Below are positions 1 to 7,993 of a DNA stretch of 64,000 bases, piece by piece. Position 1 is the first letter of the stretch. Every line of letters starts with the position of its first letter. The DNA is from Streptomyces sp. CB02980. Lineage in GTDB: Bacteria; Actinomycetota; Actinomycetes; Streptomycetales; Streptomycetaceae. The notes beneath the pieces are model-generated. The model saw only the letters and a list, made by a program, of their open reading frames with translations, ran no database searches and had not been told where the DNA came from. The stretch spans positions 62,001 through 126,000 of the forward strand of contig NZ_JACSCH020000020.1 in assembly GCF_014451325.2 (NCBI RefSeq). Direction: 5' to 3'. The position numbers and the translations under genes are program-made.

Positions 1-1251
1 TCCGTCACCGCCTTCACCCTCTGCTACGCCCTGGCCGCACCCCTGTTCTCGGCCGTCCTCGCCCGCTGGGGCACCCGTACGGTCCTGGTGACCGCGCTCG
101 TGGTCTTCGTCGTCGCCAACGCCGGGACCGCACTGGCCGGTTCGTACGCCGGGCTCCTCGGCACCCGGGCCCTGGCCGGCGCCGGAGCGGGCCTCTTCAC
201 CCCGGCGGCGGCCACCGCGGCCGTCGCGCTCGTGCCGCCCGAGCGGCGCGGGCGGGCCCTCGGCCTGGTGCTCGGCGGAATGAGCGCGGGGACCGTGCTC
301 GGTGTGCCGCTCGGGCTGCTCGTGGCCGCCGACTCGGGCTGGCGTACCGCCCTGTGGCTGATCACCGGCCTCGGTGTGGTCGCCCTGGCCGGGGTGGGCA
401 CCGCCCTTCCGCCGGTACGCGGGGCCGCGGCGCCCTCGCTGCGGGCCCGGTTCGGCGCCCTGACCCGGCCCCGGGTCGCCGTGGTCGTCGCCGTCACCTT
501 CACCCAGACCGTCGCCAGCCTCGGGCTCTACACCTATCTGGAACCGGTCCTCCACCGGGTCGCCGACGTCGGCAGCGCCGTGCCGTACCTCTGGGTCTGG
601 GGCATCGGCGGGGTCTGCGGCAGCCTCCTCGCGGGGACCCTCGTCGACCGGACCGGGAGACCCGCCCTGCTGGCGGTCGCCCTGCTCGGCACCCTCGGCG
701 CCGCCCTGGCCCTGCTGCCGTGGACCGGAACCGTACCGGGCCTGGTCCTGCTGCCCCTGATCGTGTGGGGCGCGGTCGGCTGGGCCTTCGTCGTACCCCA
801 GCAGCATCGACTGCTCGCGCGGGAGGGGGAGGGCGGCGCCGCCGCCGTCGGCCTCAACAGCTCCGCCACCTACCTCGGCGGCGCCGTCGGCTCCGCGCTC
901 GGCGGCCTCGCCCTCGCCCACGGGCTCGACGCCCGCTGGCTCCCGCTCCCCGCCGCCGGGGTCGCTCTCGCGGGAGTCCTCTTCCACCTCACCGCGGTGC
1001 GCGCACTCGCCAGGCGCGAGGCCGGGGCCGGACACCGTGACATCGGAATCGACCGGCGCGACGCAGGGACCGAGCGGCGTGACACCGGGGCGGACCGGCG
1101 TGACGCCGGGGCCGAGCCGCGTGACGCCGCGACCGACCGGCGTGACGCTGCGACCGAGCCGCGTGACGCCGCGACCGACCATCGTGACAAGGACGGGACC
1201 GGAGCCGCGGGCGTGACCGCGGCCGAGGCCCTGGAAAGGAACACGCCATGA
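1..1251 (+). CDS. MFS transporter, 5'-truncated by window edge
   Basis: The frame is open from base 1, so the N-terminus lies outside the window; 416 codons are visible. The protein is a string of hydrophobic Ala/Leu/Val/Gly segments separated by short Arg-rich loops (for example PPERRGRALG), as in major facilitator drug or sugar efflux permeases of the inner membrane. After the last membrane segment the C-terminus (visible residues about 343-398) is a hydrophilic tail of eight imperfect heptads of the type xDRRDAG, encoded by a 21-bp tandem repeat. The stop overlaps the start of the next gene (ATGA), which suggests one operon. The substrate cannot be told from sequence; export of a product of the neighbouring enzymes is an inference. 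Confidence 0.85.
   Translation, partial: SVTAFTLCYALAAPLFSAVLARWGTRTVLVTALVVFVVANAGTALAGSYAGLLGTRALAGAGAGLFTPAAATAAVALVPPERRGRALGLVLGGMSAGTVLGVPLGLLVAADSGWRTALWLITGLGVVALAGVGTALPPVRGAAAPSLRARFGALTRPRVAVVVAVTFTQTVASLGLYTYLEPVLHRVADVGSAVPYLWVWGIGGVCGSLLAGTLVDRTGRPALLAVALLGTLGAALALLPWTGTVPGLVLLPLIVWGAVGWAFVVPQQHRLLAREGEGGAAAVGLNSSATYLGGAVGSALGGLALAHGLDARWLPLPAAGVALAGVLFHLTAVRALARREAGAGHRDIGIDRRDAGTERRDTGADRRDAGAEPRDAATDRRDAATEPRDAATDHRDKDGTGAAGVTAAEALERNTP
1027..1194 (+). repeat. 21-bp tandem repeat (8 units) in the MFS C-terminal tail
   Basis: Eight consecutive 21-bp units in frame encode heptads such as IDRRDAG, TERRDTG, ADRRDAG, AEPRDAA and TDHRDKD. The units have diverged at the base level but keep the D/E-R/P-R-D core. 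Confidence 0.9.
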
Positions 1252-2165
1252 AATTCGGCGTCAATCTGCCCAACTACGGGCCCGAGGCCACCCCCGACGC
1301 CCTCGCCGACTGGGCGCTGCGGGTCGAGTCGATGGGCTACCACTACGCGATGGTCTCCGACCACGTCGCGCTCACCCCGGACGTGCAGCACCTCTTCCCC
1401 GCCCCGTTCTACGACCCCTTCGCGACCCTCGCCTGGCTCGCGGGCGTCACCAGGACCGTGGGGCTCGGGACGACGGTGACGATCCTCCCGTACCGGCATC
1501 CCGTGCACACCGCCCGCGTCGCCGCCAACATCGACCGGTTCAGCAACGGCCGGCTCGTCTTCGGCGCCGCCGCCGGCTGGGCCGCCCGGGAGTTCGCCGT
1601 CCTCGACGTCCCGTACCGCAAGCGCGGGGCGATCAGCGACGAGTACCTCGCCGCGATCAAGGCCTGCTGGGCGACCGAGGTGGCCTCCTTCGACGGTGCC
1701 CACGTCTCCTTCCGCGAGGTGCACACCGGACCGCTGCCCGTGCAACGGCCCGGACCGCCCGTCTGGGTCGGCGGCCACAGCTACGGCGCGCTCCGCCGGG
1801 CCGTCCGGCTCGGCGACGCCTGGCACCCCACCTCGGTCTCCGGCGACTGGCTCCTCGGCGTCGGGCTGCCCGCGCTCCGCCAGGTCGCGGAGGAACACGA
1901 GCGACCCTTCCCCGACGTCTGCCCCCGGATCAAACTCCGCGTCACCTCCCGGCCGCTCGGCCCCGGGCGGCTGCTCGGCGAGGGCACCCAGGCGCAGATC
2001 GCCGACGACCTCGGACTCCTCCAGGACCTGGGCGCGCGGGCCGTGGTCCTCGACCCCACCTACCCGGGCGACCGGCGCGAGGCGGGGCGCACCGCGCGTG
2101 ACCTCGACGTCCTGGAGACACTGGTCAAGGAGGTCATCGACGTGGACGCCGGCTGCGTACGATGA
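1248..2165 (+). CDS. LLM-class (luciferase-like) F420- or flavin-dependent oxidoreductase
   Basis: A 305-residue protein of the luciferase-like monooxygenase TIM-barrel family. The N-terminus MKFGVNLPNYGPEA and the segment IDRFSNGRLVFGAAAGW are typical of the class (family: 'GR..lG.G.GW'). Length fits the F420-dependent subfamily found in actinobacteria, which reduces or oxidises small substrates with F420H2 or FMN. The ATG overlaps the stop of the upstream transporter, and the stop (2163-2165) overlaps another ATG, so it belongs to a co-translated string with the MFS gene and the LysR gene. The cofactor (F420 versus FMN) and the substrate are not decided by the sequence. Confidence 0.88.
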   Translation: MKFGVNLPNYGPEATPDALADWALRVESMGYHYAMVSDHVALTPDVQHLFPAPFYDPFATLAWLAGVTRTVGLGTTVTILPYRHPVHTARVAANIDRFSNGRLVFGAAAGWAAREFAVLDVPYRKRGAISDEYLAAIKACWATEVASFDGAHVSFREVHTGPLPVQRPGPPVWVGGHSYGALRRAVRLGDAWHPTSVSGDWLLGVGLPALRQVAEEHERPFPDVCPRIKLRVTSRPLGPGRLLGEGTQAQIADDLGLLQDLGARAVVLDPTYPGDRREAGRTARDLDVLETLVKEVIDVDAGCVR

Positions 2166-2197
2166 TCGAACGGCGGCAGCGGGAGGGGGCGCGTGAC

Positions 2198-3253
2198 GTG
2201 ACCGATCCGGACCTGAGGAAGCTGCGGGTGCTGAGGGAACTCAGCGAGCGCGGCACCGTCAGCGCGGCCGCCCAGGCCCTCCACCTCACCCCCCAGGCTG
2301 TATCGCAGCAGATCAGCGCCCTGGGACGCGAGTTGGGAGTCCCGCTCACCGAGCCGTCAGGTCGCCGGCTGCGGCTCACCGGGGCCGCGCGGATCGTGCT
2401 CCGGCACGCCGACGCCGTCTTCACCCAGGTCGAGCAGATGCGCGCGGAACTCGCCGCCCACCAGAGCGGCGAGCGGGGCGAGGTGGCGGTCGCCGGTTTC
2501 TCCACCACCCTCTCGGCGCTCATCCTGCCCGCCGTGGCCCGGCTGCGGGAGACCCGGCCGCTGCTGCGGACCTCGCTGGCCGAGGTCGACCCGCCGGAGA
2601 GCTTCTCCCTGCTCCAGCGCGGGGAGACGGATGTCGTCATCTCCGCGGACACGACCCGGCCCGCGGCGGGCTCGGGGGGCTCGGCGGGCTCGGGAGGTTC
2701 GGAGCGTTCCGGGGATCAGGAGGGGCGCCTCGGCGGATCGCGTGACGGTCTGTCCGGCGGTCCTTCCGACAGCCGTTCCGAAGGCCGTTCCGAAGGCCGT
2801 TCCGAGGGGCGCTTCGACGGGCGGTTCCACCGGGTCGTGCTCTGCGACGACCCCTTCGACATCGCCCTCCCCGCCGGCCACCGGCTCCTCGGCAGCGAAC
2901 GGCTGCTCCTCGCCGACCTGGCCGACGAGACCTGGATCTTCGCCACGACCGGCCTCTGTCACGACATCGGCGTCGCCGCGTGTACGGCCGCCGGGTTCAC
3001 CCCGCAGGCCTCCCACGCCATCGGCGACTGGGACGCCACGCTCGCGGCGGTGCGGCTCGGTCTCGGGGTCGCGCTCGTGCCGCGCCTCGCCAAGCCGGTC
3101 CCGCGGCCCGAGGTGACGATCCGCCCGTTCAGCGAGCGGGCGCCCTCACGAACGGTCTTCGCGGCCGTACGCGAGGGCAGCCAGACGTCCCCCGAGATCG
3201 CCGCCGTCCTCGACGCGCTGCGGACGGCGGCCAGGGCGGCCGTCGCCGGCTGA
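2198..3253 (+). CDS. LysR-family transcriptional regulator
   Basis: The N-terminal winged HTH is clear (LRKLRVLRELSERGTVSAAA followed by ALHLTPQAVSQQ). A LysR substrate-binding domain follows, with NSAAL-like features and the C-terminal stretch GLGVALVPRLA. I chose GTG 2198 because GGGAGGGGG (2181-2189) precedes it at good spacing and it puts the HTH at the usual distance from the start. An in-frame ATG at 2162 overlaps the upstream stop (ATGA) and would add 12 residues. A Gly/Ser/Arg-rich low-complexity insert (about residues 155-205, with repeated SEGR units) splits the effector domain; this is unusual for the family. It probably controls the surrounding cluster. Confidence 0.9.
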   Translation: MTDPDLRKLRVLRELSERGTVSAAAQALHLTPQAVSQQISALGRELGVPLTEPSGRRLRLTGAARIVLRHADAVFTQVEQMRAELAAHQSGERGEVAVAGFSTTLSALILPAVARLRETRPLLRTSLAEVDPPESFSLLQRGETDVVISADTTRPAAGSGGSAGSGGSERSGDQEGRLGGSRDGLSGGPSDSRSEGRSEGRSEGRFDGRFHRVVLCDDPFDIALPAGHRLLGSERLLLADLADETWIFATTGLCHDIGVAACTAAGFTPQASHAIGDWDATLAAVRLGLGVALVPRLAKPVPRPEVTIRPFSERAPSRTVFAAVREGSQTSPEIAAVLDALRTAARAAVAG

Positions 3254-3471
3254 GCGGGCACCGCGGGCGACACCCGGCGCGTCGCCGCTGACCTGCGGGA
3301 ACGCGATACGCCACGGCTCGTGGACGGTACCGTCCACCAGACGTTGCTGGACCGGTCCGACCGCCGGTGCGAGGCTCGATCCCGTACCGCGGAGAGCTCC
3401 GCGCGTCCCCCTCACTTTTCCTTTCCAACTCCTTGCCGAGCCCTGTCTGCCTTCGGAGAGCGGGAACACCC

Positions 3472-4401
3472 ATGTCCAAAGCCACCTACACGCGGCTGGC
3501 CGCCCTGAGCCTCATCTGGGGCTCCGTCTTCCTGTGGATCAAGATCGCCGGGTACGGCTTCTCACCCGTGCAGATGGTGCTGATCCGGCTCGCCCTCGGG
3601 GCCGTCGTCATCCTCGCCATCGGTTACGCCAAGGGGCTCCGGCTCCCCAAGGAGGCCGCCACCTGGGGCCATCTGACCGTCGCCGCGCTGCTCGGCAACG
3701 CCATCCCGTGGACCCTCTACGCCGAGGGGGAGATCGACGGATCGAGCAGCGTCGCCGCGGTCGTCAACGGCAGCGCGCCGATCTGGACCCTGGCCGCCGC
3801 CCTGCTGCTCGGCCAGGAGAAGCGGGTCTCGGGCTTCAAGGCCGGCGGCGTGCTGCTCGGCCTCGGCGGCACCGCGCTCATCGCCTCGCCCTGGAACTCG
3901 TCCTCGGCCGGGACCGGTTGGAGCATCCTCTGCTTCGTCCTCGGCTCCATCAGCTTCGGCGCCAGCTTCGCGTACATGGGCAAGTACCTCGTGGGCAGGG
4001 GCATTCCGCCGCTGATGCTCGCGGGCGGACAGCTCAGCGCGGCCACCGTCCTCCTCCTGGTCGCCTTCCCCTTCCTGGGTCTCCAGACCATCACCTGGCG
4101 CACCGACTCGGTGATCTCCGTCCTCATCCTCGGCGTGGTCTGCACCGGCTTCGCCGCGCTGCTCAACTTCGAGCTGATCATCAAGGACGGGCCCACCGTG
4201 GCCTCCACGGTCACCTATCTGATGACCGCCGTGGCCGTCGTCCTGGGCGCCGTGGTCCTCGACGAGCCCCTCGGCTGGACCGTGTGGCTCGGGGCGGTCG
4301 CGGTGCTCGCGGCCACGGGTCTGCTCCGGCGCAAGCCGCGCCCGGCGCCCGAACCGGCGCCCGAGGCCACCCCCGTACCGACGGCAGCGGCGGCCGATTA
4401 G
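3472..4401 (+). CDS. EamA/DMT-family transporter
   Basis: A 309-residue, ten-helix membrane protein of the drug/metabolite transporter superfamily with two tandem EamA halves (about residues 5-135 and 150-285). The conserved opening AALSLIWGSVFLWIK and the end-of-half signature LDEPLGWTVWLGAVAVLAATGLL, in part, support this. ATG 3472 is preceded by GGAGAGCGGGA; the frame is open upstream but without a better start. A Pro/Ala/Glu-rich cytoplasmic tail ends the protein. It is likely an exporter of a small amphipathic metabolite, with an unknown substrate. It lies 218 bp after the LysR gene, so it may have its own promoter. Confidence 0.88.
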   Translation: MSKATYTRLAALSLIWGSVFLWIKIAGYGFSPVQMVLIRLALGAVVILAIGYAKGLRLPKEAATWGHLTVAALLGNAIPWTLYAEGEIDGSSSVAAVVNGSAPIWTLAAALLLGQEKRVSGFKAGGVLLGLGGTALIASPWNSSSAGTGWSILCFVLGSISFGASFAYMGKYLVGRGIPPLMLAGGQLSAATVLLLVAFPFLGLQTITWRTDSVISVLILGVVCTGFAALLNFELIIKDGPTVASTVTYLMTAVAVVLGAVVLDEPLGWTVWLGAVAVLAATGLLRRKPRPAPEPAPEATPVPTAAAAD

Positions 4402-4521
4402 CCGCCCCATTCCCCCAGGAAATGCCGGGCCGCCGCCCGCAACATTGTGTTCATTCATGGGGCGGGTGATGGATGGTAGCGTCACGAGTGGAAACACCCG
4501 GCCTTTATGGGGGAGTCGTAC

Positions 4522-5121
4522 GTGGCTTTTGTGGTCGAACTCGTTTTCCGTGGCAATGAGACGGACCGGTTGAGTTTCGGAGAGGCCCACCGGACCTATT
4601 GGAAAAGGATGGCCGCGCGCGGCATCCTGCTCGGCGGCGGCCCCTGGCGGGACGGTACCGGGGAACTCCTGGTCTGTGAGGCCAGGGACCGCGGCACCCT
4701 CTTACGGGTCCTGTACGCCGACCCGTACGCCCAGGCGCAGGTCATCGGAGAGTTACGGGTCCGAGAATGGAACGCGGTCATGGGGCACGTGGTGCTCGCC
4801 GGTCTGGAGCGGTCCACCGGTGGTGCCGGGACCCACGAGCGAATACGCGGGGGCGTCGCTGCGCCCGCCCCGCCGGCCGTCCGCGAGGTGGCCGCCGTAC
4901 GCGAGGACGTCGCCGTCCGTGAGGAACTGACCGCCCACGAGCGGCGCATCGCCACCATGATGCTCGACGGCCTGACCAACAAGCAGATCGCCGAGTCGTT
5001 CACGGTGTCGACCCGGGCCGTGGAGCTGCACATCACGCGCATCTACCGCAAGCTCGACATCCGCCGGCGCGCCCAACTGGCCGCTGCGATCGACCGGTTC
5101 GAGGCGGCGCTGGCCTGCTGA
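4522..5121 (+). CDS. YCII-domain / LuxR-type HTH fusion regulator with two TTA codons
   Basis: The N-terminal half (about residues 1-88) is a YCII-related ferredoxin-like domain. It shows the family pattern GGPWRDGTGELLV and ADPYAQA and keeps the putative active-site His (EAHRTYW) and Asp (GPWRDG). After a linker rich in VRE repeats comes a LuxR/GerE HTH (about 140-195: LTAHERRIATMMLDGLTNKQ then VELHITRIYRKL). GTG 4522 follows GGGGGAG (4509-4515) with a 6-base gap; an in-frame ATG lies at 4507. Two leucine TTA codons (4702-4704 and 4753-4755) make translation likely dependent on the bldA tRNA. The 5' part of the gene is AT-rich for this window. The combination suggests a ligand- or metabolite-sensing activator for the neighbouring enzymes. 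Confidence 0.85.
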   Translation: MAFVVELVFRGNETDRLSFGEAHRTYWKRMAARGILLGGGPWRDGTGELLVCEARDRGTLLRVLYADPYAQAQVIGELRVREWNAVMGHVVLAGLERSTGGAGTHERIRGGVAAPAPPAVREVAAVREDVAVREELTAHERRIATMMLDGLTNKQIAESFTVSTRAVELHITRIYRKLDIRRRAQLAAAIDRFEAALAC

Positions 5122-5211
5122 CCCTTCCGCCGCAAGCGTGACCGCGCCCGCGCCGAGCCCACCACGCGCCCGCGCCCTCCCGTGCCCGATCCCGGGTCCC
5201 TTCCGGTACCC

Positions 5212-5240
5212 GTTCCTGTTCCTGTTCCTGTTCCTGTTCC
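5212..5240 (+). repeat. GTTCCT hexanucleotide repeat upstream of tautomerase gene
   Basis: Four perfect GTTCCT units plus a partial fifth end 28 bases before the ATG of the tautomerase gene. A related run of TTTCC-type units follows the same gene (about 5691-5712). Confidence 0.85.
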
Positions 5241-5268
5241 CGTACGTATCCACTAGGGGGAGTTCGCC

Positions 5269-5688
5269 ATGCCGCTTGTCGAGATAACCGTTCCCGAGGG
5301 CACCCTCTCCGAGGCCGCCGCGGAGGTCCTGCAGCAGCAGGTCGCCGACTCCGTGCTGACGGCCATGGAACTGCCCCGCACCGACTTCTTCGCCGCCGCC
5401 ACCTGGGTCTACGTCCGTGAGGCCGCCAAGGGCTTCGCGGCCACGGGGGCCGGCACCACCCCGGGCGTCCTCGTCGTGGTCACGCCTCTGGAGGGCTTCC
5501 TCACCCCCGAGCGCAACGAAGCACTCTCGGTCGAGGTCACCCGGCACGTCCAGGAGGCGACCACGCCCGACACGGTCGTCTGGCTCGTCGTGAACGAGAT
5601 CCCGGAGGGGAACTGGGCCGTGAACGGCGGACTGACCCGACGGGCGAAGATCGACGAATTCGTCGCCGAGGCCGCCAGGGCCCACTGA
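5269..5688 (+). CDS. 4-oxalocrotonate tautomerase-family protein
   Basis: A 139-residue protein starting M-P-L-V-E-I, so that the catalytic N-terminal proline of the tautomerase superfamily is exposed after Met removal. The length fits the double-domain members (cis-CaaD / malonate semialdehyde decarboxylase-like) rather than the short 60-70-residue 4-OT. The C-terminal motif EIPEGNWAVNGGL resembles the active-site segment of these longer members. The family carries out proton-transfer, hydrolytic dehalogenation or decarboxylation on 2-oxo acids. A strong RBS (AGGGGGAG, about 5255-5262) precedes the ATG. It is the last gene before a terminator, so it probably shares a transcript with the YCII-LuxR gene. 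Confidence 0.85.
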   Translation: MPLVEITVPEGTLSEAAAEVLQQQVADSVLTAMELPRTDFFAAATWVYVREAAKGFAATGAGTTPGVLVVVTPLEGFLTPERNEALSVEVTRHVQEATTPDTVVWLVVNEIPEGNWAVNGGLTRRAKIDEFVAEAARAH

Positions 5689-5725
5689 ATTCCGTTTCCG
5701 TTTCCATTTCCCTTCTCGGATGCTG

Positions 5726-5757
5726 CGGCGCCGCACCGTATTCACGGTGCGGCGCCG
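5726..5757 (+). terminator. Rho-independent-type terminator after tautomerase gene
   Basis: Perfect 14-bp GC-rich stem (5726-5739 with 5744-5757), ATTC loop, followed by TTGTTCT. It separates the tautomerase gene from the next operon. Confidence 0.8.
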
Positions 5758-5870
5758 TTGTTCTGTCGGGTGATGAATCCGGCCACGGGTGCGGAATCCC
5801 GTATCGATGTGCGGTCCGTTCCGCTCGTACGGTGATGTCAATGGCACCGACGGATGGGAGTGACTCGTTC

Positions 5871-6716
5871 ATGGCTCTGCATTCGGCGCCGCGACTCGGT
5901 GTGGTGGTTCCTTCGGGAAACGCCGCGGCCGAACCCGAGATCGGCAGCCTCGTCAGCCCCGCATTCAATGTCCACACCTCACGCTTCCCGGTCCTTCCCG
6001 GAAATGACCTCCGCGGCCGGCTGGAGAAGTACAACGACGTACTCCCCGATGTGCTGGGGAATTTCGGTGGTCTGCGTCTCGACGCGGCCGTCGTCTCCTG
6101 CACCGGATCGCACTACCTTCTGACGCCGGACGGCGACCGGGCCCTCTGTGCGGAGCTCTCCGAGCGCGTGGGAGCCCCCGTACGGTCGGCGGCGCTCGCC
6201 ATCCTCGACACGGCGCGTGCGGTGGGCGCCGAGCGGCTGGTCCTGATCTCGCCGTACGAGCCCTGGCTCACCGAACTGTCCCACGCCTACTGGGAGTCGG
6301 CCGGGCTCGCCGTCGACCGGGTGGTCAAGATCCGGGCCGGCGCCCGCTTCTCCCCGTACGACGTGACCACCGAGGAGCTCGTCGCACAGGTGCGTGAGGC
6401 CGAACTCCCCGAGGACGCGACGCTGTTGTTCACCGGCACCGGCATGTTCACCTTCGACGCGCTCGCCGAGCTCGGCCGGGACAGCGGGCGCACCCTGCTC
6501 ACGTCCAATCTGGCGAGCGCCTGGTGGGCCCGGGACACCCTCGGCCTGCCGGCCGAGGGCCCGGACGCGCACCCGCTGCTGCGCCGGCTCGCCGAGCGGA
6601 CCGGAACGAGGGCGGGCGCACCGGACGCCGGTCACGATGACGCCCCCGGTCACGATGACGCCCCCGGTAGCGATGCCGCCGCGGCCGGTCGCGACGCCGC
6701 CGTGGCCGTGTCGTGA
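5871..6716 (+). CDS. Maleate isomerase / arylmalonate decarboxylase-like protein
   Basis: A 281-residue protein of the Asp/Glu racemase superfamily, closest in pattern to maleate cis-trans isomerases: N-terminal RLGVVVPSGNAAAEPEI, then a cysteine motif VVSCTGSHYL (C77) and the late segment LLTSNLASAWWA. In maleate isomerases a second catalytic Cys sits about residue 190; here the equivalent stretch reads LLFTGTGMF, with no Cys. The chemistry may therefore differ (isomerase, racemase or decarboxylase). ATG 5871 is preferred, with GGAG at 5857-5860; GTG/ATG starts at 5832-5841 are possible. The C-terminus carries HDDAPG-type repeats. The stop overlaps the GTG of the FAD monooxygenase gene. Confidence 0.8.
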   Translation: MALHSAPRLGVVVPSGNAAAEPEIGSLVSPAFNVHTSRFPVLPGNDLRGRLEKYNDVLPDVLGNFGGLRLDAAVVSCTGSHYLLTPDGDRALCAELSERVGAPVRSAALAILDTARAVGAERLVLISPYEPWLTELSHAYWESAGLAVDRVVKIRAGARFSPYDVTTEELVAQVREAELPEDATLLFTGTGMFTFDALAELGRDSGRTLLTSNLASAWWARDTLGLPAEGPDAHPLLRRLAERTGTRAGAPDAGHDDAPGHDDAPGSDAAAAGRDAAVAVS

Positions 6717-7993
6717 GCGGCGATACCGCCTCCCACGGGCCGGTCGCCGTCGTCGGCGCCGGGCCCGTGGGACTGACCGCCGCGCTCGTCCTCGCCCGGA
6801 CCGGCGTCCGCGTGACGCTCCTGGAGTCCCGGGAGTCGCTCGCCACCGAGTCCCGCGCGTCCACCTTCCACCCCTCCACCCTCGACCTCCTCGACGAGCT
6901 CGGCGTCGCCGCCGCGCTGCGCCGCCAGGGCCGTACCGTCGACCGCGTCCAGTGGCGCGACCTGGACGGCGTCGTCCACGCCGAGCTGGACTACTCCGTG
7001 CTCGCCGGGCACACCGGTCACCCGTACCGGCTCCATGTCGAACAGGCCCGGCTCACCCCGCTGCTGCTCGCCGAGCTGACGGCCACCGGTCTCGCCGACG
7101 TGCGGTTCGGGACCACCGTCACCGGGGCCGAACACATCGGTGGCGGAGGCGTCGGCGGCGGAGGAACCGGCGGCGGGGTGCGGCTGCGCACCGAGGACGC
7201 GGCGGGGCGGGTCACCGTCACCCGTCACCCGTACGTCCTGGCGGCCGACGGCAGCCGCAGCCGGCTCCGCGAGCTCGCCGGGCTCCCCGGCACCGCCGAG
7301 GAGTACCCGGACTACGCGCTCCGCGTGGTCACCGGGACGCCGCTCGACGAGCTGGTTCCCGGGCTCGCCCCGCTGTCCTACGTCCGCGACGCCCGGGCCT
7401 CGTTCAGCGCCCTGGGCATGCCCGACCACTGGCGGCTGATCTTCCGGATCCCGCGCGGGACGGACCGCGACGCCGTGCTCGCGCCCGAAGCCGTACGGGC
7501 CAGGGTCGAGCAGGCCCTGCCGGGCGCCGCAGGGAAGGCCGTCCGGATCGCCGACGCCCACACCTACCGGCTCGCGCGGTTCCTGCTGCCCCGCTACCGG
7601 GCCGGCCGGGTGCTGTTCGCCGGGGACGCGGCCCATCTGACGTCCACCGCCGGCGGCCTGAACATGAACTGCGGGATCCATGACGCCGTGGAGACGGGCC
7701 GGGCCCTCGCCGCCGTCCTGCGGGGCGACGCCCCGGGCGAGGCGGCGCTCGACGCGGCCCTCGAACGGCGCCGGTCGGTCGTCGAGACGGCGGTCATCCC
7801 GCGCAGCGAGGCCCGCACGGCCGGACTGGACAGCGCGGCCGAACTCCCGGCCCGGCTCGCCTCGTTGAGGCGCACCGCCGCCGACCCCCGCTCGGCCGTC
7901 GACTACCTGCTCAAGGCATCACTTCTCGACGTCGCACCACGACCACTGAAAGGTGACGCACATGCGGATCTGGTTTCACAAGCACACCGTTGA
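6713..7993 (+). CDS. FAD-dependent aromatic-type monooxygenase (PheA/TfdB family)
   Basis: A 426-residue flavoprotein hydroxylase. It has the Rossmann FAD motif VVGAGPVGLTAAL (about residues 14-26), the DG motif VLAADGSRSRLRE (about 175) and the second FAD motif VLFAGDAAHLTSTAGGLNMN (about 300). These three motifs define class A NAD(P)H:FAD monooxygenases, which hydroxylate electron-rich (usually aromatic) rings. A short Gly-rich stretch near residues 143-153 is an insertion. The GTG start overlaps the previous stop, and its own 3' end overlaps the next gene by 32 bases, so the three enzymes are translationally linked. Confidence 0.9.
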   Translation: MSGDTASHGPVAVVGAGPVGLTAALVLARTGVRVTLLESRESLATESRASTFHPSTLDLLDELGVAAALRRQGRTVDRVQWRDLDGVVHAELDYSVLAGHTGHPYRLHVEQARLTPLLLAELTATGLADVRFGTTVTGAEHIGGGGVGGGGTGGGVRLRTEDAAGRVTVTRHPYVLAADGSRSRLRELAGLPGTAEEYPDYALRVVTGTPLDELVPGLAPLSYVRDARASFSALGMPDHWRLIFRIPRGTDRDAVLAPEAVRARVEQALPGAAGKAVRIADAHTYRLARFLLPRYRAGRVLFAGDAAHLTSTAGGLNMNCGIHDAVETGRALAAVLRGDAPGEAALDAALERRRSVVETAVIPRSEARTAGLDSAAELPARLASLRRTAADPRSAVDYLLKASLLDVAPRPLKGDAHADLVSQAHR

